Shown: positions 1 through 8,847, counted from the first letter of the stretch. The stretch is 64,000 nucleotides of DNA from UBA6398 sp963644855 (GCA_963644855.1 CAVIQL010000012.1:1-64000), one strand, 5' to 3'. The notes: generated by a model from the sequence alone, not told the origin. Made by a program: numbers and translations.

Positions 1-53
1 AGAGCAAAGGACTGAAAATCCTTGTGTCCCCGGTTCGATTCCTGGTGGTACCA
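1..53 (+). tRNA. tRNA-Phe(GAA), 3' part; 5' end outside the window
   Basis: The anticodon arm AAGGA-CTGAAAA-TCCTT carries a GAA anticodon at positions 13-15, which reads Phe codons. It is followed by a variable loop, a T arm with the TTCGATT loop, and the acceptor strand TGGTACC with discriminator A at 53. The D arm and 5' acceptor strand lie upstream of the window. One T-stem pair (C/T) looks mismatched. CCA does not seem to be encoded, since CAC follows the discriminator base. A terminator-like hairpin follows directly. Confidence 0.85.
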
Positions 54-56
54 CAC

Positions 57-99
57 AAACGCTTCGAGATCGTAAGATTTTGGAGCGTTTTCTGTTTTC
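57..99 (+). terminator. Intrinsic terminator of tRNA-Phe
   Basis: AAACGCT (57-63) pairs with AGCGTTT (84-90), followed by a T-rich tail (TTCTGTTTTC). It lies four bases after the tRNA. Confidence 0.6.
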
Positions 100-190
100 T
101 ACATTACGAGGAGTTGAAACACTGGCGCACCTTGGTAGCGGGGCAAAAGAGTTTGGCGGCGTTGCAAACGTTTGTGGAGAAATAATAACG

Positions 191-226
191 AAAGCGGGCA
201 AACCAATATCGGCTTGCCCGCTTTTG
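191..226. terminator. Bidirectional terminator hairpin
   Basis: AAAGCGGGCAA (191-201) pairs with TTGCCCGCTTT (214-224), an 11-bp stem with A and T runs on both sides. On the minus strand it lies about 65 bases past the stop codon of the sugar isomerase-like gene. On the plus strand it could back up the tRNA-Phe terminator. I see no gene between 100 and 190. Confidence 0.7.
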
Positions 227-292
227 TTATGCTATGCTGCGCTACCGCAAAGGTATGTCCCGTAAACGGTATCGCATTAGTTCGTGCAAAGA

Positions 293-1222
293 TTACTTCA
301 CGAATTTTGCAGCTTTGAGATATTTTGCGCTTTCTTCTGAAGCTTTGAACATTTCTTCGAGTATTTGCTGCTCGGAGTACTTGCTGCCATCGCTATTCTT
401 CTTGTCGCGCAACCACCCCGGGGTTTCAATTTCCACGAAGTAGTTTTTCATTTTGTTTTTACGGAATTGGTTGAACACACCTTCGAAGTTGATTGTGCCA
501 CTTGCGCCAATCACGAAATCATCTTTGATATGCAGGAGCTGGATACGCTTGGGATATTTTTTGAGATACGCCACGGGATCTTGTCCGCCCTTTGTGCACC
601 AATATACATCAAGCTCAAAGCAAACGTAGCGAGGGTCTGTGTTCTCCACAAAGTATTCCCACATGAGCTTGTCGCTATCTTTGAGTTTTTGGAACTCATG
701 TGAGTGGTTGTGATATCCGAGTGTGAGTCCGTATTCCTTGGCAATTTTTCCCACACGGTTGAAGTAAGCACACATACGCTTCATTCCTTCTACGGTGTAG
801 TCTATCTGATAGCTTGGAACTACGAAATATTTTCCGCCGCATGCCTTTTGTATTTTGAAAAGTTCGCGCCAGCGTGCCATTATCTCGTCTTCTTTTGCAG
901 GATCTTCCTGAATGCTCGAGTGGGTTGAGACAATTTTCACTCCGTTTGCGTCGCAGATTTTCTTGAATTCGTCAGCGGGCAAACCAAATACTTTGGGATC
1001 GCCGCCCCATTGCACCAATTCCACTTCGTTGTAACCCATTTTTGCGAGACGCTCTATTGAGCCTTTTGGATCTTTGCTCATTGCGCCCATTACGGTGTAG
1101 GTTTGATAGCCGATTTTCTTTTTGGCCATTGTGCTCATAGGCATTGAGAGCACCAATGCTGCCACTGCCACAAACATTAGGGTTGTGAGCGAACTGTGGC
1201 TTGACTTGAATGTCTTGTTCAT
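293..1222 (-). CDS. Secreted sugar phosphate isomerase/epimerase-like TIM-barrel protein
   Basis: This 309-residue protein has an N-terminal signal peptide (hydrophobic core at about 16-31, ending near the STMA-KKK junction), so it is exported, probably to the periplasm. The rest matches the xylose isomerase-like / AP endonuclease 2 TIM-barrel fold (PF01261). It shows the early strand with NEVELVQWGG, then VSTHSS, the central GYHNHSHEF, FELDVYW and HIKDD. In this family such His, Asp and Glu residues bind a divalent metal. Exported members are common in gut Bacteroidales near glycan-degradation genes, and 3-keto-sugar or hexose epimerisation is a reasonable but unproven guess. It is transcribed alone, ending at the hairpin at 191-226. 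TACCCTTG at 1267-1260 (minus) is a weak -7 candidate. Confidence 0.8.
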   Translation of the reverse strand: MNKTFKSSHSSLTTLMFVAVAALVLSMPMSTMAKKKIGYQTYTVMGAMSKDPKGSIERLAKMGYNEVELVQWGGDPKVFGLPADEFKKICDANGVKIVSTHSSIQEDPAKEDEIMARWRELFKIQKACGGKYFVVPSYQIDYTVEGMKRMCAYFNRVGKIAKEYGLTLGYHNHSHEFQKLKDSDKLMWEYFVENTDPRYVCFELDVYWCTKGGQDPVAYLKKYPKRIQLLHIKDDFVIGASGTINFEGVFNQFRKNKMKNYFVEIETPGWLRDKKNSDGSKYSEQQILEEMFKASEESAKYLKAAKFVK

Positions 1223-1364
1223 TTGTAATTTATTTTTTATAGTTGTTTTTAGTTGGGTGCAAGGGTAAAGTGTTTGAATGTTATGCTAAACGATACACCT
1301 GGTATGCCGCGATATATTTGTTGCTAAACGCATAGCAAATGTACAAAAAAGGATTTGAATTATA

Positions 1365-1438
1365 ATGTCGCATCTCGTAAAAACAATGTCCGACCCAATT
1401 TAAATTCCAAGCCTCGGATTTTAAATTAGATGCCTTGC
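1365..1438. repeat. Phased-box array J (four boxes, 21-bp period)
   Basis: Box centres are at 1370 (ATGTC-G-CATCT), 1391 (GTC-C-GAC core), 1412 (CCAAG-C-CTCGG) and 1433 (AGATG-C-CTTGC), each exactly 21 bp apart. The linkers are AT-rich (AATTTAAATT, TTTAAATT). It lies between the divergent sugar isomerase and GT117 genes. The remainder of this 453-base gap holds only the promoter at 1568-1598. Confidence 0.65.
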
Positions 1439-1567
1439 CACAAAAACGCTGTTTTGAGGCTTTTTGCGCGGGCGGAAATATGGATTGAATTATGGGCGCA
1501 GAGACTTGTCGGTAACGGCGTTTAGTTTTTTTAATCTGCTGTTTCATCAATAAATACAGCATTGCCC

Positions 1568-1598
1568 TTTGTGAAGTAGGCATTAATTTATAAATTTG
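1568..1598 (+). promoter_or_regulatory. Bacteroidota-type promoter for the GT117 gene
   Basis: TTTG (1568-1571), a 19-bp spacer, then TAAATTTG (1591-1598) fit the -33/-7 consensus of the Bacteroidota housekeeping sigma factor. The start codon is 77 bases further on. Confidence 0.7.
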
Positions 1599-1675
1599 CA
1601 CGAATGTGCGGCATTGTGTGTTCGCACAAATCAAAACGAAAATATCTAATAATATAATTCAATATCTAAAAATCA

Positions 1676-4600
1676 ATGCGCTACAAGACAGTCAACAATC
1701 TATTAGGTTGGATAGCTTTTGCCATTGCGGCATATGTCTATTGCTCGACCATTGAGCCGAGCGCAAGTTACTGGGACTGCCCGGAATTCATATCTTCGGC
1801 ATTCAAACTTGAGGTGGGACACCCGCCTGGAGCACCGGTATTCATGATTACAGCCAACTTGTTCTCACAATTTGCCAAAGATGTGAGCCATGTGGCTATG
1901 ATGGTCAACATCATGTCGGCTCTTTTGAGCGCGGTGTGTATACTTTTCTTGTTTTGGACCATTACCGATTTGTCGCGAAAGCTCATCGTAAAAGATGAAA
2001 GCCAGCCCTCGCTTTCGGAAACCATTGAAATTATGGGCGCAGGGCTTGTGGGCGCGTTGGCATACACTTTTAGCGATACATTCTGGTTTAGCGCAGTAGA
2101 GGGAGAGGTTTACGCTTATTCTTCAATGTGTACGGCATTAGTGTTCTGGCTTATATTGAAATGGGAAAACCGCGCCGGCAATGCGCATAGCGACCGTTGG
2201 CTCGTGCTTATCGCTTTTATTGTGGGATTGAGCATAGGTGTCCATCTTCTCAACCTGCTTTGTCTTCCCGCTATCGTGCTTGTTTATGTTTACAAGCACA
2301 AACCCGACCTCAATGCCAAAGGTTCGTTGATCGCTTTGCTGGTATCGTTTATAATGGTAGGCGTGGTGCTCTACGGAGTAGTGCCTGGAATCGTGAAAGT
2401 AGGCGGTTGGTTTGAACTTTTGTTTGTAAACGGGCTGGGCTTTAGCTTCAACACCGGAATGATAGTATATCTCGTTGTACTCATAGCCTGCATTATTTGG
2501 GCAATATTCGAGAGTCAGCGCGACAAAAACCGCAAGGCAATCGTGATATCCACTGTGCTTTCGGTGGCATTGCTCGGTATTCCATTCTATGGCGATGGCG
2601 TTTTGAGCATATTGTTCGGAATTGTTGTGATAGTAGCCCTATTCTTTGTATTGAAGCACAAAGGCAAAAAAGCAAAGTATATCGTGTCGGCAAGAGCCAT
2701 CAATACCTCGCTGCTATGCTTCCTTATGCTGATGATAGGCTATTCGTCGTTTGCCATAATGGTGATTCGCTCCACGGCAAACCCGCCGATGGACCAAAAC
2801 TCGCCCGAAGATATTTTCACCCTTGGTTCCTATCTCAACCGTGAGCAATATGGTTCGTGGCCTCTCTTTTATGGACAGGCATATACCTCACAGCCAAAAT
2901 ACGTAGAGTCGGGAAATGGCATGCTTTCGTGGAAGTGTAAAGAAGGCAAGGCAATATATAATCGTAAGGAAAAAGAAAGTAAGGACGAGAAAGACTCTTA
3001 TGTAGTTGTTGGGCATAACAATAAATATCAATACGCTCAAAACATGCTTTTCCCACGTATGTATTCAAGCGATCATGCCTCGGCATACGAAAGTTGGATG
3101 GGAGGAGTTACCGGACGTCAAGTTCCGTATAACGATCCAACGGGAAGAGTTTCTTCGGTAAAGATGCCTACACAATTGGAAAACCTTCGTTTCTTCTTGT
3201 CATACCAGCTTAATTTCATGTACTGGCGTTACTTTATGTGGAACTTTGCCGGTCGTCAAAATGATATTCAAGGTATGGGCGAGAAAGACCATGGCAACTG
3301 GATTACAGGCATTAGTTTCCTTGACAATGCGCGTCTTGGCGATCAGAGTCTGCTTCCCGATTCGCTGAAACAAAACAAAGGACATAATGTATTCTATTGC
3401 TTGCCGTTGATACTCGGTTTGATAGGATTGTTCTACCAGGCATACAAAGGTAAAAGAGGAATCCGTCAATTTTGGGTGGTCTTCTTCTTGTTCTTTATGA
3501 CTGGAATTGCGATAGTATTGTATCTCAACCAAACTCCGACGCAGCCCCGTGAACGCGATTACGCTTATGCAGGCTCGTTCTACGCTTTTGCAATTTGGAT
3601 AGGCATGGGCGTGCTCGGCATAGTTGAGGGATTGAAAAAACTAAAGCTCAACAAAACGCTTTCGGCTGCTATCGCATCGATTGTGTGTCTTCTTGTACCC
3701 ATTCAGATGGCTTCTCAAACGTGGGACGACCATGATCGTTCGGGCCGTTACCTTTGTCGTGATTTCGGTGGCAACTATTTGCGCACTCTTCCCGACGAGG
3801 GTTATCCCATTATCTTCTGTAACGGCGACAACGACACTTTCCCGCAGTGGTACAACCAAGAAGTGGAAGGCGTTCGCACAGATGCGCGCGTTTGCAACTT
3901 CTCTTATTTGCAGACCGACTGGTATATTGACCAGATGAAGCGTCCTGCTTATAAATCTCCCCCTTGCCCGATTTCTTGGAGTCGCTTGCAATATGTTTCA
4001 AACGGCGAACACGAAATGGTACGTGTACAAGCCGAACAAAAGGAAGCCCTTGCAGAGTTAAATCGCCAGCACCCCGAAGTGGATATGTTTGAGTTGTCTT
4101 ACATTATGAAGAACTTCGTGCTCAATCCCGACCCCGAAATGCGATTCATTCCTACTGACAGTATTGTGATGACCGTTGACAAAGAAGCGGTGCGCAAGTC
4201 GGGAATGTGGTTGCAGGATAGTGTGAACGGCGGAGTGCCCGACAAGATGGTGATATCCCTCAAAGGACGTTCTTCGGTGTTCAAGAGCGAGTTGATGCTG
4301 TATGAAATGCTTTCGCAGAGCAACTTCAAACGCCCGATGTATGTTGCAATCACTGTGGGTGATGATAATTACGGAAAACTTGGCGACTATTTCGTGAAAG
4401 AAGGCATGGCTTATCGCATTACGCCTTACAACACGGCAAAGAGCGGCAAGATAATCGATCCGGAGAAGTGCTACAACAATTTGATGTTCCGTTATCGCTA
4501 CGGAGGATTGAAAGACCGCGAACTTTACATTGACGAAAACGCAATGAGAATGTGTTGGAGTCATCGTATACTCTTTGCCCAAACGGCATTGCAGCTTGTG

Positions 4601-5017
4601 GGACGCGGCGAAATCGACAAGGCGAAGAAGTTGATTGACAAGTGTGAGAAAGAAATCCCCGAATTCAATGTGCCATACGATTGGCGCAGTGGGGCAGTAG
4701 AGCTTGCGCGTGCCATGATGCTTACCGGCAATACCAAGCGCGGCGAATATATCCTGAACAAGGTTAAGACCGATTGCGTGCAGTATATGGGTTGGTATCA
4801 GTCGCTTTCTTCGTCCGATCTCGCAAGTTATCGTAGAGAGTATTCCTTGCATCTTGAAGTTTTGAAGAACGTTTTGCAAACCTACAATACGCTTAAATCG
4901 CCGAAAGGCAAAGATATTGAGAACATAATAATGCGTTATTATGAACTTTGGAGCGCAAAAACGGGCACTGACTTGTTTCAGCAGAGTTTTCAGCCGGGAA
5001 ACGAGGATATTGACTGA
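1676..5017 (+). CDS. GT117 / DUF2723 family membrane protein, putative protein O-glycosyltransferase
   Basis: This is a 1113-residue inner-membrane protein. Residues 1 to about 690 contain a dozen or more hydrophobic segments. Near the N-terminus the motif DCPEFISSAFKLEVGHPPGAP, here split by reference only, has the acidic pair and HPPG loop typical of DUF2723 and resembling the first periplasmic loop of GT-C glycosyltransferases. A second conserved stretch is DIFTLGSYLNREQYGSWPL (about 380-400). The C-terminal 400 residues are soluble and partly helical. The family is now grouped as GT117 and is thought to move sugars onto exported proteins from lipid carriers; substrate and donor are unknown here. 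It has a full -33/-7 promoter and is followed 37 bases later by a NodB-type deacetylase, which suggests a shared transcript. Confidence 0.85.
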   Translation: MRYKTVNNLLGWIAFAIAAYVYCSTIEPSASYWDCPEFISSAFKLEVGHPPGAPVFMITANLFSQFAKDVSHVAMMVNIMSALLSAVCILFLFWTITDLSRKLIVKDESQPSLSETIEIMGAGLVGALAYTFSDTFWFSAVEGEVYAYSSMCTALVFWLILKWENRAGNAHSDRWLVLIAFIVGLSIGVHLLNLLCLPAIVLVYVYKHKPDLNAKGSLIALLVSFIMVGVVLYGVVPGIVKVGGWFELLFVNGLGFSFNTGMIVYLVVLIACIIWAIFESQRDKNRKAIVISTVLSVALLGIPFYGDGVLSILFGIVVIVALFFVLKHKGKKAKYIVSARAINTSLLCFLMLMIGYSSFAIMVIRSTANPPMDQNSPEDIFTLGSYLNREQYGSWPLFYGQAYTSQPKYVESGNGMLSWKCKEGKAIYNRKEKESKDEKDSYVVVGHNNKYQYAQNMLFPRMYSSDHASAYESWMGGVTGRQVPYNDPTGRVSSVKMPTQLENLRFFLSYQLNFMYWRYFMWNFAGRQNDIQGMGEKDHGNWITGISFLDNARLGDQSLLPDSLKQNKGHNVFYCLPLILGLIGLFYQAYKGKRGIRQFWVVFFLFFMTGIAIVLYLNQTPTQPRERDYAYAGSFYAFAIWIGMGVLGIVEGLKKLKLNKTLSAAIASIVCLLVPIQMASQTWDDHDRSGRYLCRDFGGNYLRTLPDEGYPIIFCNGDNDTFPQWYNQEVEGVRTDARVCNFSYLQTDWYIDQMKRPAYKSPPCPISWSRLQYVSNGEHEMVRVQAEQKEALAELNRQHPEVDMFELSYIMKNFVLNPDPEMRFIPTDSIVMTVDKEAVRKSGMWLQDSVNGGVPDKMVISLKGRSSVFKSELMLYEMLSQSNFKRPMYVAITVGDDNYGKLGDYFVKEGMAYRITPYNTAKSGKIIDPEKCYNNLMFRYRYGGLKDRELYIDENAMRMCWSHRILFAQTALQLVGRGEIDKAKKLIDKCEKEIPEFNVPYDWRSGAVELARAMMLTGNTKRGEYILNKVKTDCVQYMGWYQSLSSSDLASYRREYSLHLEVLKNVLQTYNTLKSPKGKDIENIIMRYYELWSAKTGTDLFQQSFQPGNEDID

Positions 5018-5054
5018 TTCAGAACTGAAAGACTGAAATATCATAAGGTTGTAA

Positions 5055-5666
5055 ATGATAATCGAGCAACCTGCAACGTTCCTTCGTTGGCTTTATCCCC
5101 ACGCTTTGTGGAGGATAAACCCACACGAAAGGGCGGTATACCTCACGTTTGACGATGGGCCTATTCCCGTCGTTACTCCGTGGGTGCTCGATGTGCTGAA
5201 ACACTATGATATTCACGCCACATTCTTTATGGTGGGCGAGAATGCCTATAAACACCCGCGCGAGTTGGCTATGGTGAGAGATGCGGGGCATCGTATCGGA
5301 AACCATACCTACAACCACATCGGGGGATTAAAACATGGATATCGCTCCTACCTTAGAAATGTAGACAAAGCCAATATGTTGCTCCACACCGACCTTTTTC
5401 GCCCGCCCCATGGCTGGATGAAATGGGATCAATACCGAGTTGTGGGGCAAAAATACAAGATTGTGATGTGGGATCTCGTAACTCGCGACTACAGTATACG
5501 GCTGAATGGACGCGATGTGCTGCTTAATGTGAGAAAATATGCCCGCAACGGTTCCATAATCACGTTTCACGACTCGCTAAAAAGCGAAGACAAAATAATA
5601 TATGCCCTGCCAAGGGCTATAGAATGGTTGCAGTCGCAGGGATTTGCCTTCAAGGTTATCCCATGA
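5055..5666 (+). CDS. Polysaccharide deacetylase (NodB homology, CE4)
   Basis: This is a 203-residue single-domain protein with the CE4 motifs in order. TFDDGP (about residues 31-36) supplies the catalytic base Asp and a metal Asp. HTYNH (about 82-86) supplies the two metal His. RPPHG (about 116-120) forms the groove side and TFHDS (about 173-177) supplies the late His. The enzyme family removes N- or O-acetyl groups from polysaccharides such as peptidoglycan or chitin-like glycans. No signal peptide is evident, so it may be cytoplasmic or act on a lipid-linked glycan. It lies 37 bases after the GT117 gene and ends at a strong terminator. Confidence 0.88.
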   Translation: MIIEQPATFLRWLYPHALWRINPHERAVYLTFDDGPIPVVTPWVLDVLKHYDIHATFFMVGENAYKHPRELAMVRDAGHRIGNHTYNHIGGLKHGYRSYLRNVDKANMLLHTDLFRPPHGWMKWDQYRVVGQKYKIVMWDLVTRDYSIRLNGRDVLLNVRKYARNGSIITFHDSLKSEDKIIYALPRAIEWLQSQGFAFKVIP

Positions 5667-5689
5667 CGCTACAATATTTGACAAGATAC

Positions 5690-5728
5690 AAAATTCCCCG
5701 TCAGCATTCGCAGGCGGGGAATTTTTTG
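5690..5728 (+). terminator. Intrinsic terminator after the deacetylase gene
   Basis: AAAATTCCCCG (up to 5700) pairs with CGGGGAATTTT (5715-5725), followed by a T run. It ends the GT117-deacetylase transcript. Confidence 0.85.
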
Positions 5729-5925
5729 TCCCAAATCTCCATGGTTTGGACGCATCAAGTGGAGAGAAAACCGCATGTGTTTTTTGCGGGAATTGCTCTC
5801 GTTTTTCCAACACGGCATATCGTTTTTCTAATGTCTGACATTTTTCAAACAATGTCAGACATTATTTAAAAAATATCAGACATTGTTTTTAGGGTAATTA
5901 TAACGCTTTTCGTGCCATGGCATAT
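5726..5925. repeat. Phased-box array A (the longest; up to ten 21-bp units)
   Basis: Clear boxes are centred at 5815 (ACACG-G-CATAT), 5836 (ATGTC-T-GACAT), 5857 (ATGTC-A-GACAT) and 5878 (ATATC-A-GACAT). In the same 21-bp register lie weaker boxes at 5731 (TTGTC-C-CAAAT), 5752 (TGGAC-G-CATCA), 5773 (AAACC-G-CATGT) and 5920 (CCATG-G-CATAT). The positions at 5794 and 5899 look degenerate. Linkers include TATTTAAAAA. The array fills most of the 337-base gap before the argE-like gene. Confidence 0.7.
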
Positions 5926-5971
5926 GGGGGCTTCTACAAGCTTTCATAGCAATGATGTTTGCGGAAATTAG

Positions 5972-5979
5972 TAACTTTG
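5972..5979 (+). promoter_or_regulatory. -7 element TAACTTTG upstream of the M20 deacetylase
   Basis: TAACTTTG matches TAnnTTTG and lies 24 bases before the start codon. I see no well-placed -33 element. Confidence 0.45.
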
Positions 5980-6003
5980 TTTCAGATATAAATTCCACAT
6001 GAT

Positions 6004-7059
6004 ATGAACACCGCAACAACCGAAGCCGTTGAACTTCTCAAACAACTTATCGCCATTCCATCGCAAAGCCGCAACGAGAGCGCGGCAGCCGACAAAATTG
6101 CTGATTTCATCGGAGAAAAATCGCTCAATGTGCATCGTTGTGGAAACAATGTATATTCTCTTTCGCCCGATTTCAACGATGCTAAGCCCACTTTGCTGCT
6201 CGATGCCCACATCGACACGGTGAAAGTGGCTGACGGCTGGAAACATGATCCCTACAAGCCTACGGTTGAAGACGGCAAACTATATGGATTGGGCTCCAAC
6301 GACGATGGCGGCAGTCTTGTTTCATTGCTCGAAGCTTATATGGCTGTACGCGAAAAGAAGCTACCATACAATATAGTTTTTTCGGCATCTGCCGAAGAAG
6401 AAGTCTCGGGACGGGGCGGAATAGAATTGGCTTTGAAAGAATTTCCACGCATCGATGCCGGAATTATAGGCGAGCCAACCGGATTGCAGCCCGCCGTGGC
6501 CGAAAAAGGTTTGATGGTGATTGATTTTGTTGTGCACGGAAAAGCTGGACATGCCGCGAGAAACGAGGGAATAAACGCTATCTACAAAGCGGTAAAAGAC
6601 ATTGAAACGATAAAAAATCTCAGTTTTCATCGACATTCCGAGCATCTGGGAGATACCAAGGCTACTGTTACGATTGTCAACGCAGGTACGCAACACAATG
6701 TGGTACCTGCCGAATGTTCTTTTACGGCAGACGTGCGTTCAAATGAGATGTATTCCAATCAAGAATTGTTTGAAATCATAAGCAAATCAGTTGAGAGTGA
6801 TGCCAAAGCGCGTTCGTTTCGCCTGAATTCATCGAGAATTTCTCCCAACCACCCACTTGTGCAGCGCGTAAAGGCTATGGGTAAACAGCCGTTCGGTTCT
6901 CCCACGCTCAGCAACCAGGCCCTGATGTCTTTTCCCACGATAAAAATCGGTCCGGGCGAGTCTTCGCGCTCCCATACCGCCGATGAATTCATAAAATTTT
7001 CGGAAATTAGCGAGGCAATAGACTTTTATGTGGAGTTTTTAAGCGGCTTGGAATTATAA
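6004..7059 (+). CDS. argE: M20 family deacetylase, probably acetylornithine deacetylase (ArgE-type)
   Basis: This 351-residue cytoplasmic zinc hydrolase has the M20 layout. DAHIDTV supplies metal His69 and Asp71. GSNDDGG (98-104) supplies the bridging Asp. SAEEEVSGRGG supplies the general-base and metal Glu pair at 131-132. GEPT follows, then a lid domain with the GKAGHAAR motif, and SRSHTADEF near the end has the last metal His. Family members remove acyl groups from N-acylated amino acids in arginine or lysine synthesis. The argB kinase lies in this window, which favours the arginine pathway (Bacteroidales may use succinyl rather than acetyl intermediates). DapE or a general peptidase cannot be excluded. 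It stands alone. Confidence 0.75.
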   Translation: MNTATTEAVELLKQLIAIPSQSRNESAAADKIADFIGEKSLNVHRCGNNVYSLSPDFNDAKPTLLLDAHIDTVKVADGWKHDPYKPTVEDGKLYGLGSNDDGGSLVSLLEAYMAVREKKLPYNIVFSASAEEEVSGRGGIELALKEFPRIDAGIIGEPTGLQPAVAEKGLMVIDFVVHGKAGHAARNEGINAIYKAVKDIETIKNLSFHRHSEHLGDTKATVTIVNAGTQHNVVPAECSFTADVRSNEMYSNQELFEIISKSVESDAKARSFRLNSSRISPNHPLVQRVKAMGKQPFGSPTLSNQALMSFPTIKIGPGESSRSHTADEFIKFSEISEAIDFYVEFLSGLEL

Positions 7060-7132
7060 TTAGGCATATGGCTTCCCCCCGATGAAATAAGGGGAAAACA
7101 CAACGGCTTATCCTAAAAACCATAAGGCATTC
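7059..7132. repeat. Possible degenerate phased-box array O
   Basis: Boxes at 7064 (ATTAG-G-CATAT), 7106 (CAACG-G-CTTAT) and 7127 (ATAAG-G-CATTC) share a 21-bp register with array-type boxes elsewhere; 7085 is degenerate. A short hairpin TTCCCC/GGGGAA (about 7073-7096) overlaps and could end the M20 gene transcript. This is the weakest copy. Confidence 0.3.
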
Positions 7133-7223
7133 CGTTTTGCGAAAAGGTTTCGACGTTGTTCGAAAATCGCAAACGGGGCGCACGAAAAGCGTTGAAAACT
7201 CCTTTCAGCACCATTGTAAATAT

Positions 7224-7254
7224 TTTGCAGCGTGAGCGTTTTTCCTTAATTTTG
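7224..7254 (+). promoter_or_regulatory. Bacteroidota-type promoter for rbfA
   Basis: TTTG (7224-7227), a 19-bp spacer, then TAATTTTG (7247-7254), 21 bases before the rbfA start codon. Confidence 0.7.
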
Positions 7255-7275
7255 CATATAATAAAAACATAAACA

Positions 7276-7611
7276 ATGGAAACTACACGTCAAAACAAGA
7301 TTGCGCGACTTTTACAAAAAGAACTCAGCGATATATTTGAGCAGCAAACGCGACAAACGCGTGGAATTATTGTGAGCGTGAGCAAGTGCAGAATAAGTCC
7401 CGACCTTAGCGTGTGCACTTCCTATCTCAGCGTGTTCCCGTCAGAAAAGGCGCAGGAAATAGTGGACAATATTTCAAACAATGCGCGCTCCGTGCGCTAC
7501 GAACTCGGTAAACGCGTGCGCTATCAGCTTAGAATTATTCCCGAGCTCCGTTTCTATGTGGACGATTCGCTCGATTACATTCAGCATATCGACAGTTTGT
7601 TGAAACAATAA
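7276..7611 (+). CDS. rbfA: 30S ribosome-binding factor A
   Basis: This is a 111-residue RbfA with the usual single KH-type fold. The N-terminus METTRQNKIARLLQKELSDI and the end VRYQLRIIPELRFYVDDSLD (helix then strand, with the family's LRFYxDxS signature) support the call. It assists late 16S rRNA 5'-end maturation and 30S assembly in the cytoplasm. It has its own promoter. The membrane permease gene starts nine bases after its stop with a GTG codon, so the two are probably co-transcribed. Confidence 0.92.
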   Translation: METTRQNKIARLLQKELSDIFEQQTRQTRGIIVSVSKCRISPDLSVCTSYLSVFPSEKAQEIVDNISNNARSVRYELGKRVRYQLRIIPELRFYVDDSLDYIQHIDSLLKQ

Positions 7612-7620
7612 CGCTGCAAA

Positions 7621-8847
7621 GTGAACTTTCCCTTTTTCATAGCCCGGCGATACCTTTTTGCACGCCGCCGCAAGCATGCCATTAATCTTATATCGGGAGT
7701 AGCTGTGGCGGGAGTGGCTTTTGCTACCATTGCAATGGTCTGCACTTTGTCGGTGTTCAATGGGTTTCAGGATCTTGTGGCTTCTCTTTTTACCTCTTTC
7801 GACCCGGAATTGAAAGTAGTCCCCGCGTCGGGTAAAAGTATTGCCGTTGACGACCCCGCAATAACGGCTGTGAAAAATTCGCCTTACGTCTTTGCAGCTA
7901 CCGAATGCGTGGAAGGGCAGGCGTTGGCAAGATATTACGGCAATCAAACCGTTGTTACCATAAAAGGAGTGGACTCCAACTATGGCAAAACGAGCGAAAT
8001 TTCGCATATACTCTATGGCGACGGAAATTTCATGCTCAAAGCCGATGTATTAAACTATGGCACGCCGGGCATTCAGCTTGCACAACATTTGCAATTGGGT
8101 GTGCGCTACACCATGCCGCTTGATATTTATGCTCCGCGCAAGGGTGAGCGAATTGATGCCGCTAATCCTGCGCAGGGATTCAATCATGACCAGCTTTATT
8201 CGCCCGGTGTGGTGTTTTCGGTGAAGCAGAAAAAATACGACTCGGGATATATTATAACTTCTGTGGACTTTGCGCGCTCCATATTCGAACAACAGGGGCT
8301 TTTAACCTCGTTGGAGTTGAAACTAAAAGCGGGTACGGATATCGCAAAAGCACAAAGCGAGATAGAAAAACTTGGCGGTGGGAAAATAAAAGTGCAAAAC
8401 CGCTACGAACAACAGGAGGACGTTTTCAGAATAATGCGCATCGAAAAACTTGTGGCTTATCTTTTCCTTACGTTTATTCTTATTGTGGCGTGCTTTAATA
8501 TTGTTGGTTCGCTATCAATGCTTATTATCGACAAACGCGAGGATATGCGCACGCTTCGTTCGCTTGGTGCAGGAAATACAACCATAGCTCGTGTGTTTTT
8601 GTACGAAGGTCGTTTGATTGCTATCACGGGAGTTTTAATAGGAATCGCCGTGGGCGTTGCATTATGTATGGCGCAGCAACATTTTGGTTTGATAAAAATG
8701 GGCAATGAGGCGGGAAGTTTTATTGTAGATTCCTATCCTGTGAGCGTGAGATGGGGCGATGTTTTGCTTACCTTTGTTACTGTATTGGCTACGGGCTATA
8801 TTTCTACGTGGTATCCCGTTAGATATTTGAGCAAAAGGCTTTTGTAG
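7621..8847 (+). CDS. FtsX-like ABC transporter permease, LolC/LolE type
   Basis: This 408-residue protein starts at GTG (7621), giving NFPFFIARRYLFARRRKHAIN. That N-terminus is typical of lipoprotein-releasing permeases of the MacB/LolCE class. One hydrophobic helix lies at about 24-48, then a large periplasmic domain. Three C-terminal helices follow at about 275-300, 335-357 and 378-397, with the FtsX core (LSMLIIDKREDMRTLRSLGA at the junction). It probably extracts lipoproteins from the inner membrane with a LolD-type ATPase encoded elsewhere. The rbfA gene nine bases upstream is a usual neighbour in Bacteroidota. Confidence 0.82.
   Translation: MNFPFFIARRYLFARRRKHAINLISGVAVAGVAFATIAMVCTLSVFNGFQDLVASLFTSFDPELKVVPASGKSIAVDDPAITAVKNSPYVFAATECVEGQALARYYGNQTVVTIKGVDSNYGKTSEISHILYGDGNFMLKADVLNYGTPGIQLAQHLQLGVRYTMPLDIYAPRKGERIDAANPAQGFNHDQLYSPGVVFSVKQKKYDSGYIITSVDFARSIFEQQGLLTSLELKLKAGTDIAKAQSEIEKLGGGKIKVQNRYEQQEDVFRIMRIEKLVAYLFLTFILIVACFNIVGSLSMLIIDKREDMRTLRSLGAGNTTIARVFLYEGRLIAITGVLIGIAVGVALCMAQQHFGLIKMGNEAGSFIVDSYPVSVRWGDVLLTFVTVLATGYISTWYPVRYLSKRLL

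Noticed and set aside
1281..1634. 117-codon minus-strand reading frame in the gap before the GT117 gene
   Set aside because: It runs across array J and the -33/-7 promoter, has no recognisable domain and no promoter of its own.
4058..5044. 328-codon minus-strand reading frame under the GT117 gene
   Set aside because: Antisense to the conserved soluble domain; no signal, domain or promoter.
5726..5925. Phased arrays as a CRISPR array
   Set aside because: The period is only 21 bp, units are not identical, there are no unique spacers and no cas genes.
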